The notes under the pieces were generated by a model. It did no database searches. It was given only the letters and a program-made list of their open reading frames with translations, and had not been told where the DNA came from. The translations under genes and the position numbers were made by a program. DNA of 64,000 nucleotides from Streptomyces fradiae ATCC 10745 = DSM 40063. GTDB lineage: Bacteria > Actinomycetota > Actinomycetes > Streptomycetales > Streptomycetaceae. The stretch is taken from contig NZ_CP023696.1 of NCBI RefSeq assembly GCF_008704425.1, positions 792,501 through 856,500 of the forward strand, read 5' to 3'. Positions within the stretch are counted from its first letter, which is position 1; every line of letters starts with the position of its first letter. Below, in pieces: positions 17,501 to 26,248 of this stretch.

Positions 17501-19261
17501 GGCGGCCTGGGCGGCGTCGGCGGCGCGGGCGGCGGCCAGCTCGGCGCGGGACTCCTCGCCGGCCGCCTCGCGGGCGCGTTCCGCGGCGGCTCGTGCGGCC
17601 TCGCGGGCGGTGTCCCAGGCCGCGACGGCGGTCTTCTCCGCGTCGCTGGCGGCGAGGGCGGCGCGCGCGGGGTCGGCGTCCGGGGCGGTGTCGTCGAGCC
17701 AGCCCGCCCGTACGGCCTCGGCGGTCTCCTGTTCGACCTCGGCGAGGCGCTGGCGCAGGTGGCCGGATTCGCTGCGGGCGCGCTGGGCCTCGGTGGCGGC
17801 GGTGGTGGCGTCGCGGTGCGCGGTCTCCGCTGTGGCCTGGAGGGTGGCGGAGCGCCGCTCCTCCTCGTCGGCGTGGCGTTCGCCGTCCTCGGCGGCGGCG
17901 TGCAGGGCGCGTACGAGGTCGGCGGCGGCCTTGGCGCGGGCGGCCAGGGCGGGCGCGGCGTCCCGTTCGGCCTCCTGGATGGCGGCGGCCACGCGCGCGG
18001 AGCGGTCGGCTGCGGCGCGGTGCCGCAGGACGGCTTCGGTGGCCTGCCAGGCGGCGTGGAGGGTGCGGGCGTCGGTCAGCTCGCGGCGCTGGGCGGCGGA
18101 GCCCTTCTCGGCGGCGGCGAGGGCCAGCGAGGCGTGCCGGTAGGCGAGCTCGGCGGCGACGAGGGAGCTGCGGGCGCGGGCGCGTTCGGCGTCCGTGACG
18201 GTGTCGGCGGCGGCGGCGACCTGTTCGGCCAGGTCGGCGGTGCGGGCGCGTTCCTCGTCGGCGCGGGCGGAGAGGCGGCGGGCGAGGGTGCGGGTGCGGC
18301 GCTCCGCGGCGGCGTGGACGTCCCGTGCGCGGGAGCGGGCGTCGGCGGCCTCGACGATGCGGCCGAGGAGGTCGACGGAGCCGGCGGTGAAGTCGCGTTC
18401 GGCGGTCAGCTCGGCGCGGCGGCCGAGCTTGCTGCCGAAGCCGCTGACGAGGTCGGCGAGGCCGTCCGTGTCACGGGTGTCGGTGACGGCGCGCAGCAGG
18501 AGGTCGGTGAAGTCGGAGTCCTTCTTGACCGCGAAGAGGCCGGCGGCCTCGCCCTCGTCGGCGTTCATCTCCCGCTGGTAGCGGAAGAGTTCGGGGTCGA
18601 GGCCCAGGTCGCCGAGGTGCTCGTTCCAGCGGTCGTGGATCTCCTCCCAGTACACCTCCAGGTGCGGGTAGGCCCGGCCCGCCTCGGTCAGGGCGTCGCG
18701 GAAGCCCTTCATGGTGCGGCGGCGGCCCTGGGCGCCCGAGGCGCCCTCGGCCTGCGGGCGGACGGCGGTGGACTCGGCGACGGGCAGGTTGTCCAGGCTG
18801 AGGCCGGGGCCGGGGCGGAAGGAGTACCACGCCTCGGCGAACTTGCGCGGGTCGTTGGAGACCTGGCGGCCGCGCCACTCGCTGACCTTGCCGACGACGA
18901 CGAGTTCTCCGGTGAGGGTGTGCTGCCACTCCAGGGCGACGTGTCCGCAGTCGTCGGCGAGGAGGAACTTGCGGAGCACGCCGGAGCTGGCGCCGCCGAG
19001 GGTGTTGCGGTGGCCGGGGAGCATCACCGAGAAGATCAGCTTCAGCAGGACGGACTTGCCGCCGCCGTTCTCCAGGAACAGCACGCCTGCGGGGGCGGGG
19101 CGGCGCGGCGGGCCGACCGGCTCGTCCTCGAAGAACTCCGCCTGGGTGGGGGCGGGATGGGGCACGGGGGCGCCCACTCCACGCAGGTCCAGGACGGTGT
19201 CGGCGTAGCGCGCACCGGCGGGTCCGATGGAGTAGAGGCGGACCCGGGACAGCTCGTACAT
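14525..19261 (-). CDS. Giant SMC-like ATPase (MksF/JetC-like)
   Basis: 1578-residue condensin-type protein. Seen: an N-terminal ATP head with a Walker A variant LENGGGKSVLLK near residue 65; a long Ala/Glu/Arg-rich coiled coil; a globular hinge-like insert near 690-815 (PALPGWRYLAQSVDPAEH, VFLVPPNPAMHDEHA); a second coiled coil; then a C-terminal head with the ABC signature VFSGGQLL near 1432 and Walker B GTLFLDNPIGRAN near 1469. The residue after the Walker B aspartate is Asn, not the usual catalytic Glu. It lies downstream of two kleisin/KITE-like genes on the same strand. Likely role: DNA loop extrusion or plasmid restriction, as in MksBEF/Wadjet (inference). Could also be a RecN/SbcC-like family. 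Confidence 0.85.
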   Translation of the reverse strand: MYELSRVRLYSIGPAGARYADTVLDLRGVGAPVPHPAPTQAEFFEDEPVGPPRRPAPAGVLFLENGGGKSVLLKLIFSVMLPGHRNTLGGASSGVLRKFLLADDCGHVALEWQHTLTGELVVVGKVSEWRGRQVSNDPRKFAEAWYSFRPGPGLSLDNLPVAESTAVRPQAEGASGAQGRRRTMKGFRDALTEAGRAYPHLEVYWEEIHDRWNEHLGDLGLDPELFRYQREMNADEGEAAGLFAVKKDSDFTDLLLRAVTDTRDTDGLADLVSGFGSKLGRRAELTAERDFTAGSVDLLGRIVEAADARSRARDVHAAAERRTRTLARRLSARADEERARTADLAEQVAAAADTVTDAERARARSSLVAAELAYRHASLALAAAEKGSAAQRRELTDARTLHAAWQATEAVLRHRAAADRSARVAAAIQEAERDAAPALAARAKAAADLVRALHAAAEDGERHADEEERRSATLQATAETAHRDATTAATEAQRARSESGHLRQRLAEVEQETAEAVRAGWLDDTAPDADPARAALAASDAEKTAVAAWDTAREAARAAAERAREAAGEESRAELAAARAADAAQAADHAYQAERRAAEAIAADERLTELLGLPSAPRVPQLPRQNTGEDTPAPAAPAPRPAVRDALTAEDLDRYADELRELLDQQIASAERKLFDLRTAAADDARILGALGDGGLLPPGPDVLATVEFLGEHGIPALPGWRYLAQSVDPAEHAAVLAARPELVDGVVVTDPQSYARAREALSGAALLPRSAVAVGTAAALLAPVPRPGDGHSGRSGDDGDGEDGPRGEVFLVPPNPAMHDEHAADEERQALRARAAARDEEIRALAARLAGDRSLAARIGSWRADCPPGMLAELAEAATTAREAAEAAETALAEARTARAEADETAAETARVRDERQETAQRARRAADALAGLAHRLRERAGWQVRLRELADEAAEAEARAQTCLERARAADEDRRAAQRAADDAHRTARALRAERAEIAGAPENLPEEKPDGTALLDGGVPRPSLPALREAYRAASRLYEKVGVGADLRAEQARAESDESAALAELDRLTNKVRTRAAQLLDGPEGADGPSRQAAVARAEAHVQLLESRASEASEKLGRLRGEAERLAPADGDAHTELPEELVPAGAEQAQTLLRTATGDLAARTDDLETARATHAHLVRAHRAAEDAASAFGELAALLRDLLRDQADDDPQDPQPYADSLEEARRAAAEARRSLRGCAADLSAADAAVREACDVLVRHANSTRYEQVRTPARQQIRELPASALPEHAARWAEAFAPRLRVLTDELAQLERNRDSIVDRLRGLVESALTTLRSAQRLSRLPEGLGEWSGQEFLRIRFEEPDQATLVERLGEVVDEATRAAVRKNSDLRRDGMSLLLRGVHAALQPKGVAVEILKPDAVLRAERVPVGQMGDVFSGGQLLTAAIALYCTMAALRSNDRGRDKHRHAGTLFLDNPIGRANATYLLELQRAVSDALGVQLLYTTGLFDTTALAEFPLVIRLRNDADLRAGLKYISVEEHLRPGLPQPAREGEPAVHGEIKATRVFTRDTTPVPQRQNAG

Positions 19262-19577
19262 GGCGGCGGACTCTCGTCGGTGGGGGTGGATCGGAGGGGG
19301 CTGGGGGTTCGGTTGCGGGGTCTGGGGCTGGGGCTGGAGTTCGGGGGCGGGGGTCGGTGAGTCGGTGGGGCGGGGTGCTGTGGTGGGCGGGGTGCTGTGG
19401 CGGGCGGGTCAGGGGGCCCGTCGGCACGGTGTCCCGGCCGGGCGGTGGGTGCGTGCGGCGGTGCGGAGGGCGGTCGGGTGCGGCTCGGGGCGGGCGTTCC
19501 GCGGGGCCCGGGCCGGGGCGGTCCTGCTGCCCGTGGGCGGGCGGCCCGGGGAGCGGGGCCTCCTCCGGTGGGCGGGC
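19262..19577. other. Gene-free gap inside the SMC-like locus
   Basis: 316 bases between two codirectional genes, strongly G-rich on the plus strand (GGGGTTGCGGGGTCTGGGG-like runs near 19310-19345). I see no ORF with sensible composition and no clear promoter. The length is unusual for an operon gap and leaves room for a separate promoter for the SMC gene. Confidence 0.4.
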
Positions 19578-20486
19578 TCAGCTGTGGAACGGCAGGCCCG
19601 CGTCGGCGGCCAGCTCCAGGTCGTCGCCCTCCGGCGGTGGCAGGAGGGTGGCGGAGCCGTCCGTGACGGGGACGACGCCCAGGTCGAGGAGTTCGGCCAT
19701 GGCAGCGCTGCCCGCCATGTCGCGGACCTGGAGCTGGTAGCGGGCGGTGGTGCGGTACGTGCCCCCGGCGTCGTCTCCCGTGCGCTGCAGGAACCCGGAG
19801 TCGGTGAGGAACGCGGCGGCCTTGCCGATGATGCCGGTGGTGGAACCGGCGAGACGGCGGGCGTCCTTGGTGGCGCCTGTGGCGCTGCGGCGGGTGTAGG
19901 TCCGCCAGGCGGCCTCCAGTCCGGGCGCGTCGGAGGCGGGGTCGGTGTTCTCGCCCTCCCGCTCGGCGCGCTCCTCCAGGCGGCGGCAGGCCTGCCGTAC
20001 GAAGGCGTCGACGCCGTTGACGGTGATCCGGCCGATGTAGCCGTCGTCGGCGAGGTCCTCGGGCCGGGGGAACGCCAGCGCGGCGATGGCCAGGTGGGCC
20101 AGGCCGTGCAGGAAGCGGTCGGCCGAGTCGGCGGACGCACGGCGCGCGTAGTCGCCCATGCGGACGGCGAACACGGAGTCCTCGGCCGCCGTGACGGCCA
20201 TCCCCGCGCGCGGGGACACCTCGAGCACGATCAGGCCGAGGCCGGTGGCGACGGCGTCGGCGAGCCGGGCGAAGGCGGGGTCGTCGCGGTAGCGGCGGAG
20301 CAGCTCGGCGTATTCGGCGTCGCGTGCGGGGAGCAGCTTGGGCTGGAGCCCGAAGGAGACGAGCCGGGCGGCGTCGGCCGCGTCGGCGGGGGTGACGCCG
20401 CCGGCGGACGGGGCGGCGGGCTCGGGGGCCCGCTCGGCTTCGGGCTCGCTCCACGCGTCGGCGTACTCGGCGTGGTGGTCGCTCAC
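19578..20486 (-). CDS. MksE/JetB-like accessory protein of the SMC locus
   Basis: 302 residues. An acidic disordered N-terminus (EPEAERAPEPAAPSAGG) precedes a helical core (FLHGLAHLAIAALAFPRPEDL, then a VDAFVRQACRRLEE helix) and a C-terminal winged-helix-like part (AAAFLTDSGFLQRTGD, TYRTTARYQLQVRDMAG). Size, helical character and position between a kleisin-like and an SMC-like gene fit MksE/JetB (KITE/wHTH) proteins that bridge kleisin and head. The GTG start at 20486 has GGAG nine bases upstream. Direct homology to MksE cannot be proven by eye. Confidence 0.65.
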   Translation of the reverse strand: MSDHHAEYADAWSEPEAERAPEPAAPSAGGVTPADAADAARLVSFGLQPKLLPARDAEYAELLRRYRDDPAFARLADAVATGLGLIVLEVSPRAGMAVTAAEDSVFAVRMGDYARRASADSADRFLHGLAHLAIAALAFPRPEDLADDGYIGRITVNGVDAFVRQACRRLEERAEREGENTDPASDAPGLEAAWRTYTRRSATGATKDARRLAGSTTGIIGKAAAFLTDSGFLQRTGDDAGGTYRTTARYQLQVRDMAGSAAMAELLDLGVVPVTDGSATLLPPPEGDDLELAADAGLPFHS

Positions 20487-20739
20487 GGCTGGTGCTCCTC
20501 GATGCTGCGGGTCGGTGCGGTGGGGGTGGGGGTGGCGGTGGGGGTCTGTGGGCGGGTGCCCGCGGAGGCGCGGGGCCGGGAGGGGGCCGGCGGGTGCCCG
20601 CGCGTGCCGGCCGGGACTGCGGGCCGGCAGGCGGCCGGGGGGTGCGGGCGGATGCCCGCGGGGGCGCGCCGGGCGGGCCCGGCCGGGGGGTGCGGGCGGG
20701 CGGCGCGGGGGCGGGGCGCGTACGACGGGTGCGGGCGGG

Positions 20740-22281
20740 TCATGACGCGTCCGCGCGGTCGGCGGCCATGCCCGCGGCGTCGAGCAGGGCCGTACCGACG
20801 ATCAGGTCGGCGCCGCCGAACTCCGGGTCGTCCAGTTCCACGCCGTCGTCGACGGCGAACAGCAGGCGCTCCTCGCCCTGGCGGTAGGCCGTGCCGACCG
20901 GGGGGCTGGCCGCGTGGACGGCGAGCAGGGCGACCAGGTACGGCAGTTCGGTACCGGGGGCGCGGCGGCGGGCTTCGGCGAGGAGGCCGGAGAGGCGGCG
21001 GGGCGCGTCGTGCTCCAGGTCCAGCAGCTCCATGGCCATGGCCAGCTGCTCCTCGCTGAAGCGGCTGTCGTCGGGGGTGGCGATCAGGTCGGGCTCGGGC
21101 ATCTCGGCACCGAGGTGTTCGCGCTCCACGGGCGGGGTGAGGAGCAGGTCGACCAGGTCGCCGACGCGGACGGCGGTGGGCGTGCGCAGCCCCGTGCCGT
21201 GCGCGAAGTACGTGTCGGTGACGCGGATGGCCTGCTCGACGGGGAGCGGCAGCAGCGGTGCGAGGAGCTGCCCGTACAGGTCGAGGCCGGTGCGGGCGGC
21301 CGGCTGCGCGAACGCCTGCCGGTCCTGCTCGGCTCGGAAGAGGGGGCCGGCCTCCAGGAGGCGGGACTGGAGCTGCGTGTGGCGGCGGATGCAGTCCTTG
21401 ACTATGTCGACCAGCTCGGCGGCGCGGCGCTTGTTCTCCGGCTCCTCGGCCTCGTCGCGGGCCTTGCGGATGTTGGTGAGGATCGCGTTCTCGTGGCGGT
21501 AGCGGTCCGCCACGTGCGCGAGGGCCTCCTCGATCATGTCGGGGACCGTCTGGAGCCAGTCGACGGCGCGGACGTTGCGCCGGGTGGCCTCCAGCGTCTT
21601 GCGGAGGGTCTCGGCGTACTGGACCGTGCGGTAGCGGGCCTGCTCCGCCGCGAGCTGGGCGTCCGCGAGGCGGCCCCGGCTGATCAGCACCTCCAGTTTG
21701 ACCTCGGCGGCGATCTGGGCGCTGGTGACGTCCGTGTCGAGGGCGCCCACCAGGACGTTCACCGCCTCGTCGGTGGTGCGGAGGTAGACGCCGCCGCCGT
21801 ACCCGGGGACCTCCTCGACGAGCTTGAAGTCGTAGTCCCTGCGCACGTACACGCCGTCGGGGCCGAAGGTGCCGTACACGGCCCGGAAGCCCCGGTCGAC
21901 GCTGCCGACGTTGATGAGGTTCTCCAGCACCCAGCGGGCGACGCGCTCGTGCTCGGCGGCGGGGCGCTCCGGGGCCTGGGCGGCGACGCGGGGCACGAGG
22001 CGGGCGACGATCTGCTCGTGGTCGGCGCCCGTGTCGAAGTCCATGTTGAGGGTGACGAGGTCGATCGCGGCGAGGGCGACCTCGGCCATCGCGTACACCG
22101 AGAACTCGCCGGCCAGGTTCGCCTTGCGGACGTCCAGGTCGTGCAGGGGCGCGGTGCAGGCGAGCGCGCGCAGGCGCCGCGCCAGCCCTTCGTCGGCGGC
22201 CGGGCCCTGCGCGGGCCGCGGCGCCGCGCTGAGCTGGGGCGACGCGAGTTCCGTCGGTTCCGTCGGGGCAGGCGAAGTCAC
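20740..22281 (-). CDS. Kleisin-like MksB/JetA-type subunit of the SMC locus
   Basis: 513 residues, almost entirely helical after a Pro/Ala-rich first 30. Seen: HERVARWVLENLINVGS, RDYDFKLVEEVPGYGGGVYLRTTDEAVNVL (a beta-hairpin winged-helix feature in many JetA/MksB proteins), a long coiled-coil-like helix (RYRTVQYAETLRKTLEATRR), then MIEEALAHVADRYRHENAIL. The first gene of the three, as jetA is in Wadjet. GTG 22281 is the start; the ribosome site is weak. 253 bases separate it from the next gene. Assignment rests on domain order and neighbours. Confidence 0.65.
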   Translation of the reverse strand: MTSPAPTEPTELASPQLSAAPRPAQGPAADEGLARRLRALACTAPLHDLDVRKANLAGEFSVYAMAEVALAAIDLVTLNMDFDTGADHEQIVARLVPRVAAQAPERPAAEHERVARWVLENLINVGSVDRGFRAVYGTFGPDGVYVRRDYDFKLVEEVPGYGGGVYLRTTDEAVNVLVGALDTDVTSAQIAAEVKLEVLISRGRLADAQLAAEQARYRTVQYAETLRKTLEATRRNVRAVDWLQTVPDMIEEALAHVADRYRHENAILTNIRKARDEAEEPENKRRAAELVDIVKDCIRRHTQLQSRLLEAGPLFRAEQDRQAFAQPAARTGLDLYGQLLAPLLPLPVEQAIRVTDTYFAHGTGLRTPTAVRVGDLVDLLLTPPVEREHLGAEMPEPDLIATPDDSRFSEEQLAMAMELLDLEHDAPRRLSGLLAEARRRAPGTELPYLVALLAVHAASPPVGTAYRQGEERLLFAVDDGVELDDPEFGGADLIVGTALLDAAGMAADRADAS

Positions 22282-22426
22282 GTTGCACAGAGTAGGTCCT
22301 CGCGGTGACAGCGGTCGAAACGGCGCGGGGTGGTGGGGGTCGTGCGGGCCGGCGGGGCGGGTCGGACGGGTCGGCCCGTGCCCGGTGGCCGGAGGGGCTC
22401 GGTGGGCGCAGGGGAAGGGGGCCCGG

Positions 22427-23266
22427 TCAGGCGCGAGGAGCGGCCGGGCCCGTCAGACGGCGGGTGTACGCCTCGACGAGCCGGGCGCGGGAGTCGTCGA
22501 GGTAGGCCGCGAGGAGGCGTTCGGCCGCGGTGCGCTCGCCCGCCCTGAGGGCGTCCAGGATCTCGCGGTTGCGCACGAGGTACGGCTCGTGCAGGGTGCG
22601 CGGGTCGTCCACCACGTGGAAGGCGAGGCGGAGTTCGGCGAGGACCCCGCGCATCAGTTCGTCGGTGCGCTCGCTGCCCGCCAGGGCGACGAGCTCCCGG
22701 TGGAAGTGGATGTTGGCGGTCGAGACGCCCCTCCAGTCGCTGGCGCGGGCGTGCCGCTCCCCCTCCGCGACGGCGGCGGCCAGGCCGTCGAGGCGGAAAG
22801 GCGGATCGCCCAGGTCGTGCAGGACCGCGCACTCGACCAGCTGCCGGGTGCGGTAGATGTCGACGACGTCACCGACGGCCAGCACCCTGACGAAGACGCC
22901 CCGGTTGAGTTCGTGGACGAGCAGGCGTTCGTGGGTGAGCAGGCGGAACGCTTCGCGCAGGGTGTTGCGGGAGACGCCGAGGGCGCCGCCGATGGCGTCC
23001 TCGGGAAGCCGCGTGCCGGGCGGGAAGTAGCCCTCGGCGATACGGGTGCGCAGGATGTCCGCGACGCGCTCGGCCGTGCTCGTGCGCCCCAGCAGGGGCC
23101 GGTCGGCGGCCAGGCCGTCGGCCACGCCCCCGCCTTCGTCCGCTTCCGTTCGCCTGCCGCCCGCACTCACGCGGTCGCCTCGCGCTCGCGGCACGTCGCC
23201 GCCTCCCTCCGGTGGATTCCCGCCCCCGCTCGGCGGACGGTCGTCCGCGCCTCCGCTCTCCGTCAC
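22427..23266 (-). CDS. GntR-family regulator (FadR/FCD type)
   Basis: About 279 residues. An N-terminal low-complexity extension precedes the winged helix (VADILRTRIAEGYFPPGTRLP, ALGVSRNTLREAFRLLTHERL) and a C-terminal all-helical FCD domain with metal-binding residues (DIYRTRQLVECAVL, ANIHFHRELVALAGS). GTG 23266 is chosen because GGAGAGG lies about ten bases upstream. Divergent from the MFS-pxpABC operon with a perfect palindrome between, so it most likely represses that operon and is released by a carboxylic-acid ligand, perhaps 5-oxoproline (inference). Confidence 0.92.
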   Translation of the reverse strand: MTESGGADDRPPSGGGNPPEGGGDVPRARGDRVSAGGRRTEADEGGGVADGLAADRPLLGRTSTAERVADILRTRIAEGYFPPGTRLPEDAIGGALGVSRNTLREAFRLLTHERLLVHELNRGVFVRVLAVGDVVDIYRTRQLVECAVLHDLGDPPFRLDGLAAAVAEGERHARASDWRGVSTANIHFHRELVALAGSERTDELMRGVLAELRLAFHVVDDPRTLHEPYLVRNREILDALRAGERTAAERLLAAYLDDSRARLVEAYTRRLTGPAAPRA

Positions 23267-23440
23267 CGCCGGCACCTCTCCCCTCGTCCGCGGCCACCGC
23301 GTCCGCCCCGCCGCACCGGGACGCCGGGACGCCATGCCGGGACGCCGGAACGCCGGAACGCTCGGCATCGCCCGCGTCGCCGACGGGTCGTGGAGGCCGT
23401 CGCGGACATCGTAGAGAACGGGTTATCCACAGGCCTTGTC

Positions 23441-23457
23441 GGATCGTTCAACGATCC
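23441..23457. promoter_or_regulatory. Candidate GntR operator (17-bp palindrome)
   Basis: GGATCGTTCAACGATCC is a perfect inverted repeat with 8-bp arms around one C. It lies 64 bases before the MFS start and 175 bases before the divergent GntR start, in a locally AT-richer stretch. Its symmetry and place suit a dimeric FCD-type GntR regulator. Confidence 0.7.
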
Positions 23458-23520
23458 TCTACCTTCGTCGTCACCGAACGTCCCCACTCGAGCACGCTCC
23501 TCACCCACTGCGAGGTGCAG

Positions 23521-24801
23521 ATGAGTACGGCCCGGACCGAACCGGCCTCGACGGGGCAGCCGCCGGACCGCGAGCGCCCCTTCGCCTGGCTGCGCGCCCT
23601 GGGGCCGCGCGGGAGGCGCGCCTTCGCCGGCGCCTTCGGCGGCTACGCCCTGGACTCCTACGACTTCTTCACGCTGCCGCTGGGCATGGTGGCCATCGCC
23701 GCCCACTTCGGGCTGGACAGCGGCCGGACCGGGCTGCTCACCACGGTCACCCTGGTCGTGTCGGCGGTCGGAGGGGCGCTCGCGGGCATACTCGCCGACC
23801 GGATCGGGCGCGTCAGGGCGCTGATGGCGACGGTGGTCACCTACGCGGTCTTCACCGTCGCGTGCGGTTTCGCGCCGAACTACGAGACGCTGCTGGTCTT
23901 CCGCGCCCTGCAGGGGCTGGGCTTCGGCGGGGAGTGGGCGGTGGGCGCGATCCTGGTCGCCGAGTACGCCTCGGCCCGGCACCGGGGGCGCACGCTCGGT
24001 GGTGTCCAGAGCGCTTGGGCGGCGGGCTGGGCGCTGGCCGTGGTCGTCTACACGCTGGTGTTCCACTTCCTGGACGCCGACACGGCGTGGCGGGTGATGT
24101 TCTGGACGGGCGCGCTGCCGGCGCTGCTGGTCCTCTACGTCCGGCGGCACGTCCAGGACGCCCCGGAAGCGGCCCGGGTACGGCGGGAGAGCGCCGAGCG
24201 CGGCTCCTTCACCGGGATCTTCCGGGCGGGGCTGCTGCGGACGACGCTCTTCGCGGTACTGCTGTCGACCGGTGTGCAGGGCGGCTACTACACCCTCGCC
24301 ACCTGGGTGCCGACGTACCTCAAGGCGGAGCGGGGCCTGACGGTCGTGGGGACCGGCGGCTATCTCGCGTTCCTGATATCCGGGGCGTTCCTGGGGTACC
24401 TGACCGGCGGGTACCTCACGGACCGGGTGGGCCGGAAGGGCAACATCGTGCTGTTCGCCGTCCTGTCCGCGGTGTGCGTGGTGGCGTACACCCACATCCC
24501 GGCCGGTGCGAACGGGCTGGTGCTCGTGCTCGGCTTTCCCCTGGGGTTCTGCATGTCGGCCATCTTCAGCGGTTTCGGGTCGTTCCTGGCGGAGCTCTAT
24601 CCGACGGCGGTGCGCGGCACCGGACAGGGGTTCACGTACAACACGGGGCGGGCGGTGGGAGCCTTCTTCCCGGCGCTCGTCGGCTTCCTGGCGGACGGCT
24701 GGGGCGTGGGCGGGGCCCTGGTCTTCGGGGCGGTGGCGTACGGCATCGCCGTGGTGGCCCTCCTCGGGCTGCCGGAGACACGTGGACGGGAGCTGTGGTG
24801 A
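23521..24801 (+). CDS. MFS transporter of the pxp operon
   Basis: 426 residues, 12 predicted membrane segments, of the metabolite:H+ symporter type. Seen: YALDSYDFFTLPLGM in TM1, the loop 2-3 motif GILADRIGRVRAL, FGGEWAVGAILVAEY in TM4 and GGYLTDRVGRKGN in the second half. ATG 23521 has GAGG six bases upstream. Its stop overlaps a possible GTG, and pxpA follows 68 bases later, so it belongs to the 5-oxoprolinase operon. Likely cargo is 5-oxoproline or a related carboxylate (inference from context only). Confidence 0.88.
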   Translation: MSTARTEPASTGQPPDRERPFAWLRALGPRGRRAFAGAFGGYALDSYDFFTLPLGMVAIAAHFGLDSGRTGLLTTVTLVVSAVGGALAGILADRIGRVRALMATVVTYAVFTVACGFAPNYETLLVFRALQGLGFGGEWAVGAILVAEYASARHRGRTLGGVQSAWAAGWALAVVVYTLVFHFLDADTAWRVMFWTGALPALLVLYVRRHVQDAPEAARVRRESAERGSFTGIFRAGLLRTTLFAVLLSTGVQGGYYTLATWVPTYLKAERGLTVVGTGGYLAFLISGAFLGYLTGGYLTDRVGRKGNIVLFAVLSAVCVVAYTHIPAGANGLVLVLGFPLGFCMSAIFSGFGSFLAELYPTAVRGTGQGFTYNTGRAVGAFFPALVGFLADGWGVGGALVFGAVAYGIAVVALLGLPETRGRELW

Positions 24802-24869
24802 ACGGCGGGAGTGACGGGGCCGGCTCCGGCGGCGGGCCGGAGCGGGTGGCATCGGAGGAGACGACGGAC

Positions 24870-25634
24870 GTGACCGGGGTGTCGATCGATCTGAACGCCG
24901 ACCTCGGTGAGGGCTTCGGCCGCTGGACGCTGACCGACGACGAGCGGCTGCTGTCCGTCATCACCAGCGCCAACGTGGCGTGCGGCTTCCACGCGGGGGA
25001 CGCGGTCACCATGCGTCGGGTGTGCGCCCTCGCCGTGGAGCAGGACGTCCGCATCGGAGCCCAGGTCTCCTACCGGGACCTGGCGGGCTTCGGGCGGCGC
25101 GCCATGGACGTCCCGGCGGACGAGCTCGCGGCCGAGGTGGCGTACCAGATCGGCGCTCTGGAGGTGTTCGCGCGGGCCGCCGGGGCCCGGGTGGCGTACG
25201 TGAAGCCGCACGGCGCCCTGTACAACCGGGTCGTCGGCGACGAGGAGCAGGCGCGCGCCGTGGTGGAGGGGGTGCTGCTGGCCGGCGGGCCGCTGCCCGT
25301 GCTCGGACTGCCGGGGTCGCGCCTGCACGCGTGCGCCGTGGAGGCCGGGCTGCCGGTCGTGGCGGAGGCCTTCGCGGATCGCGCGTACACGGCGGACGGC
25401 ACACTCGTGCCGCGGGGGCGGGAGAGCGCGGTCATCCACGACCCGGACACGGTCGTGGAACGGTCCCTGGCCATGGCCCGCTCCAGGACGGTGACCTCCC
25501 ACTGCGGGCGGACGCTGTCCGTGCGGGCCGCCTCGCTGTGCCTGCACGGGGACACCCCGGGGTCGGTGGAGCTGGCCCGCCGGGTGCGGGCCCGGCTGGA
25601 GGAGGCGGGCGTGCGGGTGGAGGCGTTCACATGA
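24870..25634 (+). CDS. pxpA: 5-oxoprolinase subunit A (LamB/YcsF)
   Basis: Subunit of the bacterial ATP-dependent 5-oxoprolinase PxpABC, which opens pyroglutamate to glutamate. 254 residues with family hallmarks: SIDLNADLGEGFGRW at the start, ITSANVACGFHAGDAVTM, VKPHGALYN, and EAFADRAYTADGTLVPR. GTG 24870 is preferred because a perfect GGAGGAG lies nine bases ahead and members start just before the IDLNADLGE motif; an alternative GTG at 24798 overlaps the MFS stop. The stop overlaps the pxpB start as ATGA. Confidence 0.95.
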   Translation: MTGVSIDLNADLGEGFGRWTLTDDERLLSVITSANVACGFHAGDAVTMRRVCALAVEQDVRIGAQVSYRDLAGFGRRAMDVPADELAAEVAYQIGALEVFARAAGARVAYVKPHGALYNRVVGDEEQARAVVEGVLLAGGPLPVLGLPGSRLHACAVEAGLPVVAEAFADRAYTADGTLVPRGRESAVIHDPDTVVERSLAMARSRTVTSHCGRTLSVRAASLCLHGDTPGSVELARRVRARLEEAGVRVEAFT

Positions 25635-26248
25635 GGGCCCTGGAGGTGGGCGAGCGGGCGCTGCTGCTGGAGTTCGAGCGCGGTGAGGAGGCGCGGGCGT
25701 TCCACGCCGAGCTGCTGCGCAGGCGCGCCGCGGGCGCGCTGCCGCGCATACGGGAGATCGTTCCGGCCGAGCGGACGGTGCTGCTCGACGGGGTGACCGA
25801 CCCGGCGCGGCTCGCGGCCCGGGTGGCGGGCTGGGCGGCCCCGCCGCTGGACGCCCGGGAGGGCCCGTTGGTGGAGGTCCCGGTCCGGTACGACGGCCCG
25901 GACCTGGACGAGGTCGCGGCGCTGTGGGGCGTGGCCCCCGCGGAGGTCGGCCGGGTCCACGCGGCGATCGAGTACCGGGTGGGCTTCTGCGGGTTCGCGC
26001 CGGGCTTCGGGTACCTGACCGGCCTGCCGGAGCGGTTCGCCGTGCCGCGCAGGGCCGCACCGCGGACGGCCGTGCCCGCGGGTTCCGTCGCCCTGGCCGG
26101 GCCTTACACGGGCGTGTACCCGCGGGCTTCGCCCGGCGGGTGGCAGCTCATCGGGACGACCCGCGCCGTCCTGTGGGACCCGGCGCGGGAGCCGGCGGCG
26201 CTGCTGTCGCCGGGCCTGCGGGTGCGGTTCACCGAGGAGGGGGTGTGA
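25631..26248 (+). CDS. pxpB: 5-oxoprolinase subunit B (KipI/allophanate hydrolase subunit 1 family)
   Basis: 205 residues. Seen: a KipI-like N-terminal domain, then VEVPVRYDGPDLDEVA, the family motif YRVGFCGFAPGFGYLTGLPE and ASPGGWQLIGTT. It pairs with PxpC to form the ATP-using part of 5-oxoprolinase. The ATG overlaps the pxpA stop and the stop overlaps the pxpC GTG, so all three subunits are translationally coupled. Some relatives regulate sporulation kinases, but the full pxpABC set supports the enzyme role. Confidence 0.94.
   Translation: MRALEVGERALLLEFERGEEARAFHAELLRRRAAGALPRIREIVPAERTVLLDGVTDPARLAARVAGWAAPPLDAREGPLVEVPVRYDGPDLDEVAALWGVAPAEVGRVHAAIEYRVGFCGFAPGFGYLTGLPERFAVPRRAAPRTAVPAGSVALAGPYTGVYPRASPGGWQLIGTTRAVLWDPAREPAALLSPGLRVRFTEEGV

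Noticed and set aside
15950..19360. 1136-codon plus-strand ORF opposite the SMC-like gene
   Set aside because: Gly/Ala/Val-rich antisense reading with no motifs; the minus frame has ATPase motifs and coiled coils.
14525..22281. Complete Wadjet (jetABCD) defence system
   Set aside because: No JetD/MksG Toprim nuclease in or beside the locus, so a full Wadjet call is not supported.
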